Origin: an uncultured Geobacter sp.
Lineage (GTDB): Bacteria; Desulfobacterota; Desulfuromonadia; Geobacterales; Geobacteraceae
NCBI GenBank assembly: GCA_937886325.1
Contig: CALABV010000169.1
Location: 1-38,708 of the forward strand
Direction of reading: 5' to 3'
DNA: 38,708 nucleotides
The position numbers were made by a program, and so were the translations under genes. Shown here piece by piece: positions 23,969 to 31,924 of this stretch (within the stretch, counting starts at the first letter, position 1; every line of letters starts with the position of its first letter). The notes under the pieces were generated by a model. That model saw nothing but the letters and a program-made list of their open reading frames with translations. It made no database searches and was not told the DNA's origin.

Positions 23969-25117
23969 ATGAAGAGATCCCGTTCATTACTGCTGTTGGC
24001 CGCTTGCCTGCCGATGTTGCTTGCCGCGCCTGGCGTCTCCCGGGCCGATGCGGCACGGAACATCATCTTCATGGTTCCGGACGGCATGGGCTTGGCGGAC
24101 GTTACCGCCGCCCGCATCTTCAAGAACGGCCACAATGGAGCGCCCCTCGCTTTCGAGACGCTGCGCCACATCGGCTACCAGCGAACCCATTCCGCGGACA
24201 GCGCCGTTACCGATTCCGCGGCTGCCGCCTCGGCCTGGGCGTGCGGGGAGAAATTCAACAACGGCGAGATCTGCTTTCACCGTGACGGGCGAACCAACCG
24301 GCCGAGCCTTCTCGAACTGGCGAAAAAGAAAGGGAAGGCAACCGGCCTGGTAGCCACCTCCGTCATAACCGATGCGACGCCCGCAGCCTTCGGCGCCCAC
24401 GTCCCCTTTCGCGGCTGCCACCAGGAAATCGCCCGCCAGTACCTGACGGTTACGGGGGTTGACGTGCTGCTGGGAGGCGGAACGGAAAAATTCGCGTCGG
24501 AGAAAGCGGACCGTTGCGGGGCAAAGGGAAATTTCATCGAGGTCGCCCGGAACAAGGGGTATGCCGTCGTGTATGGCGCTGATGACTTGAACAAGGCGTG
24601 CGACGCCGGGTCCCCGAAGATCCTGGGGCTTTTCGCCAAATCGAAACTGACGCCCGAGTACCTGCGCACTTCCGCCGCAAGCGAGCCGCGGTTGGCGGAC
24701 ATGACCACGGCGGCTCTCAAGGTCCTGGAAAGGGACCCGGACGGATTCTTTCTCGTGGTGGAAAGCTCCCAGGTGGACTGGGGGAACCATGCGAACGACC
24801 TCGCCTGGCAGACGTCGGAAGTGCTCGCGCTGGATGAAGCGGTCACGGTTGTCCGCGACTGGATCAAGGCCGTGCCGGGGCGCGCCGAAAATACCCTTCT
24901 GGTTGTCGTGGCGGATCATGAAACAGGCGGTTTTGCCGTTCAAGGTCCGAAACCGGGTCTCCTTACAGCGGGGAATAGCGTGGAGGCCGCCTGGACCGGA
25001 AAGGAACACACCGCGGTCGACACGATTATCTGGAGTGAAGGACCCGGCAGCGAAGGCCTGGCAAAGGCGCTGGACAATACCGATGTCTATCGTGTGCTGG
25101 TCAGGGCGATGAAATAG
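23969..25117 (+). CDS. Alkaline phosphatase (PhoA family)
   Basis: The 382-residue exported protein has a signal peptide (SLLLLAACLPMLLAA, cleavage near SRADA) and the alkaline phosphatase core: IIFMVPDGMG metal site, the nucleophile in VTDSAAAASAWA (Ser83), ITDATPAAFGAH, VESSQVDWGNHAND and VVADHETGG. It should hydrolyse phosphate monoesters in the periplasm with zinc and magnesium. The ATG at 23969 follows GGAGGG; a TTG two codons earlier is less likely. Length is somewhat shorter than E. coli PhoA. No Pho box was identified. A copy of the 48-bp palindrome starts 8 bases after the stop. Confidence 0.9.
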   Translation: MKRSRSLLLLAACLPMLLAAPGVSRADAARNIIFMVPDGMGLADVTAARIFKNGHNGAPLAFETLRHIGYQRTHSADSAVTDSAAAASAWACGEKFNNGEICFHRDGRTNRPSLLELAKKKGKATGLVATSVITDATPAAFGAHVPFRGCHQEIARQYLTVTGVDVLLGGGTEKFASEKADRCGAKGNFIEVARNKGYAVVYGADDLNKACDAGSPKILGLFAKSKLTPEYLRTSAASEPRLADMTTAALKVLERDPDGFFLVVESSQVDWGNHANDLAWQTSEVLALDEAVTVVRDWIKAVPGRAENTLLVVVADHETGGFAVQGPKPGLLTAGNSVEAAWTGKEHTAVDTIIWSEGPGSEGLAKALDNTDVYRVLVRAMK

Positions 25118-25125
25118 TTCTGAAA

Positions 25126-25173
25126 CGGCAGGTGAAGTCGCCCGAAGTGAACGAAGGACGACTCCGACTGCCG
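25126..25173. repeat. 48-bp dispersed palindrome, copy 2
   Basis: The same length and end sequences (CGGCAG and CTGCCG) as at 4937 and 31778, with the loop GAAGTGAACG. It separates the phosphatase gene from the MFS gene. Confidence 0.85.
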
Positions 25174-25225
25174 AATCCTTCACGTATTTCTGTCGGCCGA
25201 TCGGTGTGAAAGGCTTTCCTTGATA

Positions 25226-26404
25226 ATGAACGGCTTCCTCCGGCGTTACGGACTGTTTCTTCTCCTCTGCCTGACAGGGTTCGCCACCTTTTTCTGTTCC
25301 TACCTGCGCATCCCGGTGCTGCCGCTGTATGCCGCCTCGCTTGGCGCCGGACCGGCGCAGGTTGGGATGATCAACGGCGCGTTCATGCTCACCGCGGGCA
25401 TGTTCTCCATTCCGGGCGGGCTCCTTGCGGATCGCCTGGGACGCAGGCGTCCGGCTGTCTGCGGCATCCTGGCAATCGCCGCGTCATCCTTTCTGATTAC
25501 GCAATGCGGCACCCCCGGACAGATGGCCGCCGCCTACCTCCTCTTCGGTGCGGGCCTTGCCGCCTTTGTCCCGAGCATGCTCTCCCAGATCGCGGACTCC
25601 CTTCCCCCGGAGCGATTGGGGCAGGCATACGGCTGGTATTCCACCGGGACCTACGCGGCCATGACTCTCGGCCCGGCAGCAGGGGGATACCTGGGAAAAT
25701 CCCTCGGCCTGCCCCATGTCTTTTATCTCTCCGCGGCGCTGCTTCTCCTGCCCGCGCTCGCCGCAGGAACCATACTTCCGTCTTCTCCTGCGGCACGAAA
25801 AACAAATCCCCGCGACCTGGTGGCCGCAAGCGTTTCCCTGCTCCATAACCGGACGTTGCTTGCCTGTCTCGTAGCAACCCTGGGAGCCTCGATTTGTTTC
25901 GGCGCCTTTCTTTCCTTTCTGCCCCTGTACGCGAAAGGAAAAGGGCTGGACTCAGCCCAGGTCGGCCTGGTATTTGCCGCACAGGCCCTCACCAACGTCG
26001 TGAGCAGGATTCCGGTCGGATTCGTTGCCGACCGGACGGACCGCCGCGGGCTTGTGTCCGCGGGCCTCCTCTGCCTTGCCGTCGGCCTTTCGGCGCTTGG
26101 CGGATTCGATTCACCATCGGCGCTCGCGGTATGCGCCATTGTATTGGGCATGGGAATGGCGCTCTCCTTCACGGCCATCGGCGCCCTGATTGCGGAGGCG
26201 GTCTCTCCCTTTCGGCGGGGGCTCGCCATGGGGATGTTCAACAGCTGCGTCTATCTGGGCATGATGGGAGGGTCGCTTTCGCTGGGTTCCCTGATCCGTA
26301 TCATCGGCTATCCTTCCGGCTTTACTGCCGGCGGCGCGGCCGCGATCGCGACCGTGCTTCTCTTTTTCAGGTTGATGGGAAACCGTTCGCGCGAGCAGGC
26401 CTGA
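25226..26404 (+). CDS. MFS transporter
   Basis: The 392-residue protein has about 12 hydrophobic segments and the MFS loop 2-3 motif GGLLADRLGRRRPA, with a matching VGFVADRTDRRGLV in the second half, so it is a full two-bundle major facilitator in the inner membrane. The substrate cannot be told from sequence; the overall look is that of the drug/sugar efflux type. The ATG at 25226 is used; a TTG two codons earlier has a slightly better spaced AAAGG and is possible. It converges on the YceI gene. Confidence 0.85.
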   Translation: MNGFLRRYGLFLLLCLTGFATFFCSYLRIPVLPLYAASLGAGPAQVGMINGAFMLTAGMFSIPGGLLADRLGRRRPAVCGILAIAASSFLITQCGTPGQMAAAYLLFGAGLAAFVPSMLSQIADSLPPERLGQAYGWYSTGTYAAMTLGPAAGGYLGKSLGLPHVFYLSAALLLLPALAAGTILPSSPAARKTNPRDLVAASVSLLHNRTLLACLVATLGASICFGAFLSFLPLYAKGKGLDSAQVGLVFAAQALTNVVSRIPVGFVADRTDRRGLVSAGLLCLAVGLSALGGFDSPSALAVCAIVLGMGMALSFTAIGALIAEAVSPFRRGLAMGMFNSCVYLGMMGGSLSLGSLIRIIGYPSGFTAGGAAAIATVLLFFRLMGNRSREQA

Positions 26405-26409
26405 TCCCG

Positions 26410-26572
26410 GCGCGACGGCAGCGCTGCCGTAGTAGAGAATCGCCGCCAACTCTATGGGTGACGGTGCTGAGGACATGCTCCGGATGTCCCACAGCGCAAG
26501 GGGAGGAACCTTCACCAGCGCGAAGGAGATGAGTATTGCGGTGTTGAACGTGACGGCGAGTACCGGACTATG
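26410..26572 (-). pseudogene. Possible membrane-protein gene remnant
   Basis: In the 209-base gap between the convergent MFS and YceI genes, one minus-strand frame encodes a protein-like stretch with TFNTAILISFALVKVPPLAL and IELAAILYYGSAA, looking like one or two membrane segments. There is no ribosome site, and the frame continues meaninglessly into the antisense of the MFS gene. I recognise no family. It may equally be chance. Confidence 0.2.
26415..26430. terminator. Short perfect palindrome between convergent genes
   Basis: ACGGCAGCGCTGCCGT lies 10 bases after the MFS stop and could form a 6-base stem with a GCGC loop. Termination is inferred from its position; there is no T-run. Confidence 0.3.
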
Positions 26573-26613
26573 AAACTTCGAATCAAAAATCACGAATCAG
26601 GAAACCGTGACGC

Positions 26614-27204
26614 CTACTTCCTGATAAATTCCATCTCCAGGATGATCTTCACCTCATCTCCCACCAGGACTCCGCCGGCCTCGATGACCTTGTTCCAGGT
26701 CAGCCCGAAATCCCTGCGGTTGATTGCCGCCGTTGCGCTTGCGCCGCGCCTTGTTTTTCCCCACGGGTCCCTGTACGCCGCGGTCGGCCCCTCCACGTCC
26801 AGGACAACCGGCCTCGTTACCCCGCGCAGGGTCAGGTCGCCATATACCTTCAGCCTGTCCTTGCCGCTCTTCTCGACCTTTTTCGAGACATAGGTCATCG
26901 TCGGATAGCGCGCCGTGTCGAAGAAGTCGGCGCTCCGCAGGTGCTCGTCCCGTTTGGCCACTCCGGTGTTGATGGAGGCGGCGTCGATGGTCACGGAGAC
27001 TTTCGACCCGGCAATGTCCTTTTCATCCACCTCGACGGTCCCGCTGAACGTTCCGAAGCTCCCCTTGACGTTGGAGACCATCATGTGCCGCACCGTGAAA
27101 CCGACGCTGGAGTGATCGGCATCGATGCTCCAGGTTTCCGCCGCGGCCAGGGCCGGAAGGGCCAGGAGAGCCAGCACCGCGACAGCGTGCATGATTCGTT
27201 TCAT
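26614..27204 (-). CDS. YceI family periplasmic protein
   Basis: The 196-residue protein has a signal peptide (VLALLALPALAAAETW) and the complete YceI lipocalin-like barrel: WSIDADHSSVGFTVRHMMVS, FGTFSGTVEVDEKDI, RDEHLRSADFFDTARYPTM and the C-terminal NRRDFGLTWNK. Family members bind isoprenoids in the periplasm and are often stress induced. AAAGGAGA precedes the ATG at 27204. A TATAGT box lies about 45 bases upstream, so it probably has its own promoter although the two upstream genes run the same way. Confidence 0.93.
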   Translation of the reverse strand: MKRIMHAVAVLALLALPALAAAETWSIDADHSSVGFTVRHMMVSNVKGSFGTFSGTVEVDEKDIAGSKVSVTIDAASINTGVAKRDEHLRSADFFDTARYPTMTYVSKKVEKSGKDRLKVYGDLTLRGVTRPVVLDVEGPTAAYRDPWGKTRRGASATAAINRRDFGLTWNKVIEAGGVLVGDEVKIILEMEFIRK

Positions 27205-27248
27205 GCTTTTGTTCTCCTTTCAGATGTCCGGGTTCAAGCATACGAGAA

Positions 27249-27254
27249 ACTATA
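27249..27254 (-). promoter_or_regulatory. Possible -10 box for the YceI gene
   Basis: On the minus strand TATAGT occurs 45 bases before the YceI start, inside a locally AT-rich stretch. The -35 region is not recognisable. Confidence 0.3.
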
Positions 27255-27331
27255 CCGCACTTTTTCCGGATGGAAATCGAAGCGTCCGTTCACGCGAGGG
27301 GAACTGCAGGAGAGCCGGGATGCGCCGGACA

Positions 27332-27775
27332 TCACTCCGCCCCGTTCCTTTCGTTGATGACCTCCTGCACCTCCTTCAGCACCAGGTCCAGGAGAAACGA
27401 TGCCATGGCCGGATCGAGCATTCCCGATCCCCCGAGGATATGGTTCAGCTGGTAGTACGTCCTGCCGTCCCTGATCAGCAGCCTCCCGTAGAACGGCTCG
27501 TCGCGGGAATAGAGGTCGTAGGCGATAGAGGCCACGTTGGCGAGTATCTCCACATCGTCCGGGCATTCGATCATCAGATCGACTATGAAGAACAGACTGT
27601 TGTTCTTGTAGAGGACACCGGCGGTCAGGTCCTCCTGTTCCTCGTCCACATCCGCCAGGATGGTGTAGTCGATAAAGGCGCCGTCTACCTCCCGGCTCCG
27701 GACAAACCTCCTGGATAGCTCTTCCCGGACCAGGGTGAGCGGGCTCTTCCCGATGCCTTCCCATGCATATGCCAT
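27332..27775 (-). CDS. Conserved-looking protein of unknown function
   Basis: The 147-residue product has no signal peptide or membrane segment. It alternates beta-type stretches (DGAFIDYTILADVDEEQ, NNSLFFIVDLMIE, GRLLIRDGRTYYQLNHIL) with a C-terminal helix (MASFLLDLVLKEVQEVI), an architecture like YbjN or type III chaperone folds, but I cannot assign a family. The ATG at 27775 is preceded by AAAGGA; a GTG at 27796 is weaker. It lies 50 bases downstream of the RDD gene and is probably cotranscribed with it. Confidence 0.6.
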   Translation of the reverse strand: MAYAWEGIGKSPLTLVREELSRRFVRSREVDGAFIDYTILADVDEEQEDLTAGVLYKNNSLFFIVDLMIECPDDVEILANVASIAYDLYSRDEPFYGRLLIRDGRTYYQLNHILGGSGMLDPAMASFLLDLVLKEVQEVINERNGAE

Positions 27776-27825
27776 CCGGCCGTCCTTTCTTCTCACGCCG
27801 TGTATTTTTCGAGTACCTTGCTCGA

Positions 27826-29397
27826 CTATTGCACATCCACCTTCTGAGTAAAGGTCGCGGACGCGTTTGCGACCAGATCGGTCACCTCGTATTTTTGCGT
27901 ATAGGTGCCCATGGGTCCGGTTGAAGGGAGATTAACCGTGGAGGAGAGCGGAACGTAGAAACCGGGTGGATGGTATTCGACGGACTCGTTGAGCATGATG
28001 AAGTCGGGCTTGTCGATGAGCACCTCTCCCTGGGGATCGATAAGCTGGAATGCCACACGCACCTGAACCCTGTCCGCGGAAAACTGCATTCCCGCGATCT
28101 TTGCATTCAGATACACCGTAGTCCCCGGACTCACGGCTCCCGTCACCGGCGGCCCGCCATCGGACAGGGAGAGCTGCATGTCCCGCAGATCGAGGCTGGA
28201 TGAAAACACCGGTTGCGGGGCATCAACGGTGAAAACCGTTATCTGCTCCGCGACCTTGTTCCGCGCATCGTCCCGCACGGTCATCCGTATGCGGTACGTG
28301 CCGGGAGGCACGTAGGGGAGCAGGGTGAAATTGAACCATCCCTGTGCCGATTCATCATCCGCCAGCTTCCGGTTCAGGTTGCCCTGCCACTGCGCCACGG
28401 TGAGCGAATTGGGATCGGTGACGGCTATGGTAATCCTTAGATTCACCCGTCCCTGGTCGTCGGTTTCGTACCCGGAGAGGGTGTACCGGGTAAACAGCTT
28501 GTCGCCGGGACGATAGACGGCCGAGGCGCGAACCGCGCCATCCCTTTTCTCGAGGAATTCGAATTTGGCCACTTTCAGGCCGTCGCTCGCGACCGCGGAC
28601 GACGGCGGCGCGTTTCGATGCAGGAACCAGGCAAAGACGATACCGCCTCCCACGAGGACAAGCCAGAGGACCGCAAAGACGACGCGGAGTCCCTTTCCCC
28701 CCTGCTTATCCACCACCACCGTTTTCGCGGCGTGGTCGCCGATGCGCTGCCGCTGCTTGGAGCAAAGGGCGACCACAAAGCCGACAAGATAGAAAAACAG
28801 GCCGTCGATGATGCGGAGCAGGGTGCGGATCAGCGCACGCTTCATCCCGCACCGCTGCCCTGATACAGCGGTTATCCGGATGCCGAGGATCATCTTCCCG
28901 AGAGTGGCCCCGAACAGCCCTTCCATTAGCCAGTGGTAGAATATTCCGAACAGCGTGGTGGCCAGAAAGGCAATCACGGCAGGGGTCCCCACCAGCGAGA
29001 AACCGTGCTTCGTCACACCGCCCCATGTGGCGGCGGCCCACATCCCCGACACGACAAATGCGGCAATAATGAGGATGCTGTCAAGGATGAGCGCCAGCAG
29101 TCGATCCCCCATGCGGGCAATCGTGACGGCTGGGCTCGGCGGCCCTTCCGGGCCGGGGGCCGGAGGCTCCGGCGAAAGGATAGGCGGAGGTTCCGGCGGC
29201 GCCTGATCGGATGGAGCCTGCGCAGGGCCCTCCCCTTCCGGTTGCGGTGGCGGCGGAACCGGCTGCTCCGGAGGCTGAATCGGCGGCGTTTGCGGGGGGG
29301 CAGGCTCGGGCGGGGCGGTCCGCGTCAAGGCGGCCCCGCAGGATGAGCAGAAACGGCTGGTATCGGGATTGTTCGTACCGCAGTCCGGACAGAGCAT
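27826..29397 (-). CDS. Zinc-ribbon, proline-rich, RDD-domain membrane protein
   Basis: The 523-residue protein begins with a zinc ribbon (CPDC at 3-6 and CSSC at 17-20), followed by about 65 residues rich in Pro, Glu and Gln. Next is an RDD domain, about 95-235, with three membrane segments (MGDRLLALILDSILIIAAFV, GATLGKMILGIRI and others). A fourth membrane segment (VVFAVLWLVLVGGGIVFAW) precedes a ~240-residue extracytoplasmic beta-rich region with NITIAVTDP-like strands. The N-terminus should be cytoplasmic. AAGGAGGA precedes the ATG. The role is unknown; RDD proteins are often linked to ion or small-molecule transport. Confidence 0.75.
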   Translation of the reverse strand: MLCPDCGTNNPDTSRFCSSCGAALTRTAPPEPAPPQTPPIQPPEQPVPPPPQPEGEGPAQAPSDQAPPEPPPILSPEPPAPGPEGPPSPAVTIARMGDRLLALILDSILIIAAFVVSGMWAAATWGGVTKHGFSLVGTPAVIAFLATTLFGIFYHWLMEGLFGATLGKMILGIRITAVSGQRCGMKRALIRTLLRIIDGLFFYLVGFVVALCSKQRQRIGDHAAKTVVVDKQGGKGLRVVFAVLWLVLVGGGIVFAWFLHRNAPPSSAVASDGLKVAKFEFLEKRDGAVRASAVYRPGDKLFTRYTLSGYETDDQGRVNLRITIAVTDPNSLTVAQWQGNLNRKLADDESAQGWFNFTLLPYVPPGTYRIRMTVRDDARNKVAEQITVFTVDAPQPVFSSSLDLRDMQLSLSDGGPPVTGAVSPGTTVYLNAKIAGMQFSADRVQVRVAFQLIDPQGEVLIDKPDFIMLNESVEYHPPGFYVPLSSTVNLPSTGPMGTYTQKYEVTDLVANASATFTQKVDVQ

Positions 29398-29606
29398 GAT
29401 GTCCTCCTTCGTCGTTTATGTAGTACATTTTCCGACACACGGGTGTTCTTTGCAACCGGGACGGGGGATACCGGTACGGGAGGGGCATTCGTTCGCCCGT
29501 TGTTTTTCCTGTACTAGCGCCTTTTTCTTGAATAATCAATAATGAATTGCTGTTTGAGCGTTCATTTGGTATGAATCGGGAGAAAATGAGAGGAAGGAGT
29601 ACCGTC

Positions 29607-29669
29607 ATGAAAATTGCGCGAATGCTTGTTCCGACCCTTCTGCTGTTCCTGTCCCTTGCCGCGGGGTGA
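29607..29669 (+). pseudogene. Stunted lipoprotein signal-peptide ORF
   Basis: A 20-codon ORF (MKIARMLVPTLLLFLSLAAG, then TGA) starts after a strong AAGGAG site. It is a complete lipoprotein signal sequence that stops exactly where the lipobox cysteine should be: TGA stands in place of TGC. It ends 5 bases before the DUF3147 start. It is either a decayed lipoprotein gene or a leader peptide for the next gene. The 209-base gap upstream separates it from the divergent RDD gene and shows no other gene. Confidence 0.5.
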
Positions 29670-29673
29670 TTGC

Positions 29674-30006
29674 ATGCAGACCCTGATCAAGGTAGCCGTC
29701 AGCGTGGGGATTATCCTTCTGGCCACGACCATTGCAAAGAGATTCCCGTCGGCAGCGGGGCTTGTGGGCGTCATGCCGCTTACCGGCGCGCTGGTGCTGG
29801 TTTGGGTCTATCTGGAGAACAGGGGCGATCTTGCCGTCATGAAGCATTTTACAGAAGGCGCCCTGTGGGGCATGCTCCCCACCGTCCTTTTCTTTCTGGT
29901 TGCTTTTTTCTGCTTCAGGAAGGAATTCGCTTTGCCCACGGTACTGCTGTTCAGTTTCGCTGCCTGGTTTGCGGCAGCCTGCATCCACCAGTGGGTCCTG
30001 AAATGA
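29674..30006 (+). CDS. DUF3147 family small membrane protein
   Basis: The 110-residue protein has four hydrophobic segments and the family's usual pattern: MQTLIKVAVSVGIILLATTIAKR, then GVMPLTGALVLVWVYLE, FFLVAFF and a final membrane helix ending IHQWVLK. Homologues are small inner-membrane proteins of unknown function. The ATG at 29674 sits 5 bases after the stop of a 20-codon signal-like ORF with a strong ribosome site, so translation may be coupled to it. It converges on the GH3 gene. Confidence 0.75.
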   Translation: MQTLIKVAVSVGIILLATTIAKRFPSAAGLVGVMPLTGALVLVWVYLENRGDLAVMKHFTEGALWGMLPTVLFFLVAFFCFRKEFALPTVLLFSFAAWFAAACIHQWVLK

Positions 30007-30098
30007 CAGCTGTTCGATCCCGAACAAGAAGGCAGACGAGGGAGAGAGAGCCGTACAATACGGCGGTCGGTTCTGCGCGGCAGATTTTCAACAGCCTG

Positions 30099-31862
30099 TC
30101 AGAACGCGGTCATTCCCCATCCCCGGGGATAGAGGGCCGGCAGCTCAACCGGCAGCAACCCCCCGGGGAGCTGGTTGCCGGTCAGGAGCCCTGCCAGGGT
30201 CTGCATGGCCACCGGACGGTCGCTGTACACCGCCAGGTACGTGGAAACGTTCGGGATCCGGATCAGGTCGTAGGGTGAGCGCACCGCGGCGACCACCAGG
30301 TTCTCTGCGCCGAGGGACAGGATCAGGTCACGCCATCCCGTGTTGCTGCTCAGGTTGTAGCTCCCCACCAGGATTGCCGACGCGCCCCGCACCGTCTCCA
30401 GAACCCGCGCCGTATCCTCCGGCGCCGGCTGCAGGGGAGCATAGCAGGGGACCAGCCAGGGAAGTTCGGCAAGGAGCGGCTGGAGATAACTCTTCATTTC
30501 CGTTGGCCAGAGAACGGGGATCGGGGCCGTCCCGGACAGGGGAAGGAGCTTTTGGTTGTTGCGCACCAGGGTAACTCCCAGGTCCGCAACCCGGCGCGCC
30601 ACGGCCACGTGTTCCGCCGAGGCGAGAGATGTCTGCCACTTCACCTTCGGGAACGGATCGTCGAGGATGCCGTACTCTTTCTTGACGGTCAGGATCCTCC
30701 GCACCGACGCGTCCAGCCGCTCCATGGGAATGCGGCCGCTTTTTACCGCCGCCGTCAGGGCCTTGTGAATCCCGTCCTGCTCGCCCGGCTCATGCCCCTT
30801 GTCAGCGCCGAACAGAAGGATGTCGGTCCCTGCCAGAAAGGAGAGGATGGAAGCCTCCTCCAACCCCCATCCCTGGACGATGGCGCCCATGCCCATGGAG
30901 TCGGTGATGATCAGGCCGTCAAATCCCATTTCCTCCCGCAGCACGCCGAGGATCGGGGCGGACAGGGTTCCGGGCAGGCCCGAGGGGTCGAGGGCCGGCA
31001 CCTCCACATGGGCGGTCATCACCGCCGGGACCCCTGCCGTGACCATGGCCTTGAAAGGATAGAGTTCGACCGCGTCGAGCCTGGCCCGATCGTGGCGCAC
31101 GATGGGAAGCCCCAGATGGGAATCCACATCCGTGTCGCCGTGGCCCGGGAAGTGTTTTGCCACGCACAGCACCCCCGCGTCACGGTAGGGATCGATCTGG
31201 GCCGTGCCCAGCCGCGCCACATCCTCCGGCGACGACCCGAAGGAGCGGACGCCGATGATGGGGTTGGCGGGGTTGCTGTTCACGTCAACCACCGGAGCGT
31301 AGTTCATGGTAATGCCGAGGGCCCGCAGCTCCCGCGCCATGATGTCCGCCGAATGCGCCGACAATTCGCTGCTCCCCCCTGCGCCGAGCGCCATGTTTCC
31401 CGGAAAGACCGCGACCCCCTGGGTGATCCGGCAGATCCAGCCCCCCTCCTGGTCGATGGAGACGAAGAGCGGCATTCCCCCGGCGTCGCGGGCCGTGTTC
31501 TGGATGGATGTGACAAGGTCGGCCACCTGGGTGGTGTTCTCGATATTTCCGGTGCTGCTGTAGAGCACCACTCCCCCCAGGTGCAGGTCGCGAATACGCT
31601 GCTGCTGCTCCGCGGACAGTGTCGCTCCCCGGAAAAAGCCCACCATGATCTGGCCGACCTTCTCCTCCACTGACATGCTCTTCAGGAGCTTGTCCACCCG
31701 GCTTTCCTGCTCGGTGGAGTCGGATCCGCAGCCCGACAGCAGAACCACCAGCAGAAGGAACGGAATGAAACAGAAAACGGCAGGTGGAGCCGTCCGAAGA
31801 GAACGAAGGATGACTCCACCTGCCGAATCCAGGATGAAAAACACGCGCTTGAAAATGCTCAT
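30099..31862 (-). CDS. Glycoside hydrolase family 3 lipoprotein (NagZ-like N-terminal domain)
   Basis: The 587-residue lipoprotein probably cleaves beta-N-acetylglucosaminide or beta-glucoside bonds outside the cytoplasm. The GH3 barrel shows VSIDQEGGWICRI, the NagZ-type KHFPGHGDTDVDSH loop (236-249) that carries the catalytic His/Asp pair, and GLIITDSMGMGA with the nucleophile Asp321. A C-terminal GH3_C-like domain makes it longer than cytoplasmic NagZ (~340). The lipobox LLSGC ends at Cys45. The n-region is abnormally long because residues about 13-29 are encoded by the 48-bp palindrome. AAGGAG precedes the ATG at 31862, so the extended start is well supported. Confidence 0.88.
   Translation of the reverse strand: MSIFKRVFFILDSAGGVILRSLRTAPPAVFCFIPFLLLVVLLSGCGSDSTEQESRVDKLLKSMSVEEKVGQIMVGFFRGATLSAEQQQRIRDLHLGGVVLYSSTGNIENTTQVADLVTSIQNTARDAGGMPLFVSIDQEGGWICRITQGVAVFPGNMALGAGGSSELSAHSADIMARELRALGITMNYAPVVDVNSNPANPIIGVRSFGSSPEDVARLGTAQIDPYRDAGVLCVAKHFPGHGDTDVDSHLGLPIVRHDRARLDAVELYPFKAMVTAGVPAVMTAHVEVPALDPSGLPGTLSAPILGVLREEMGFDGLIITDSMGMGAIVQGWGLEEASILSFLAGTDILLFGADKGHEPGEQDGIHKALTAAVKSGRIPMERLDASVRRILTVKKEYGILDDPFPKVKWQTSLASAEHVAVARRVADLGVTLVRNNQKLLPLSGTAPIPVLWPTEMKSYLQPLLAELPWLVPCYAPLQPAPEDTARVLETVRGASAILVGSYNLSSNTGWRDLILSLGAENLVVAAVRSPYDLIRIPNVSTYLAVYSDRPVAMQTLAGLLTGNQLPGGLLPVELPALYPRGWGMTAF
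31778..31825. repeat. 48-bp dispersed palindrome, copy 3, inside a gene
   Basis: This is the best-paired copy: CGGCAGGTGGAG and CTCCACCTGCCG form a perfect 12-base outer stem. It lies wholly within the coding region for the GH3 signal peptide and is 16 codons long, keeping the reading frame. Confidence 0.9.
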
Positions 31863-31924
31863 GGGAATACTCCTTTCCCGGATATCATGGGTGTCCCTGC
31901 ACGAAGGGACGCATGGTACGGATG

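Noticed and set aside
30552..31673. 373-codon plus-strand open frame opposite the GH3 gene
   Set aside because: The GH3 gene has catalytic motifs and a good start; the plus frame has no recognisable features.
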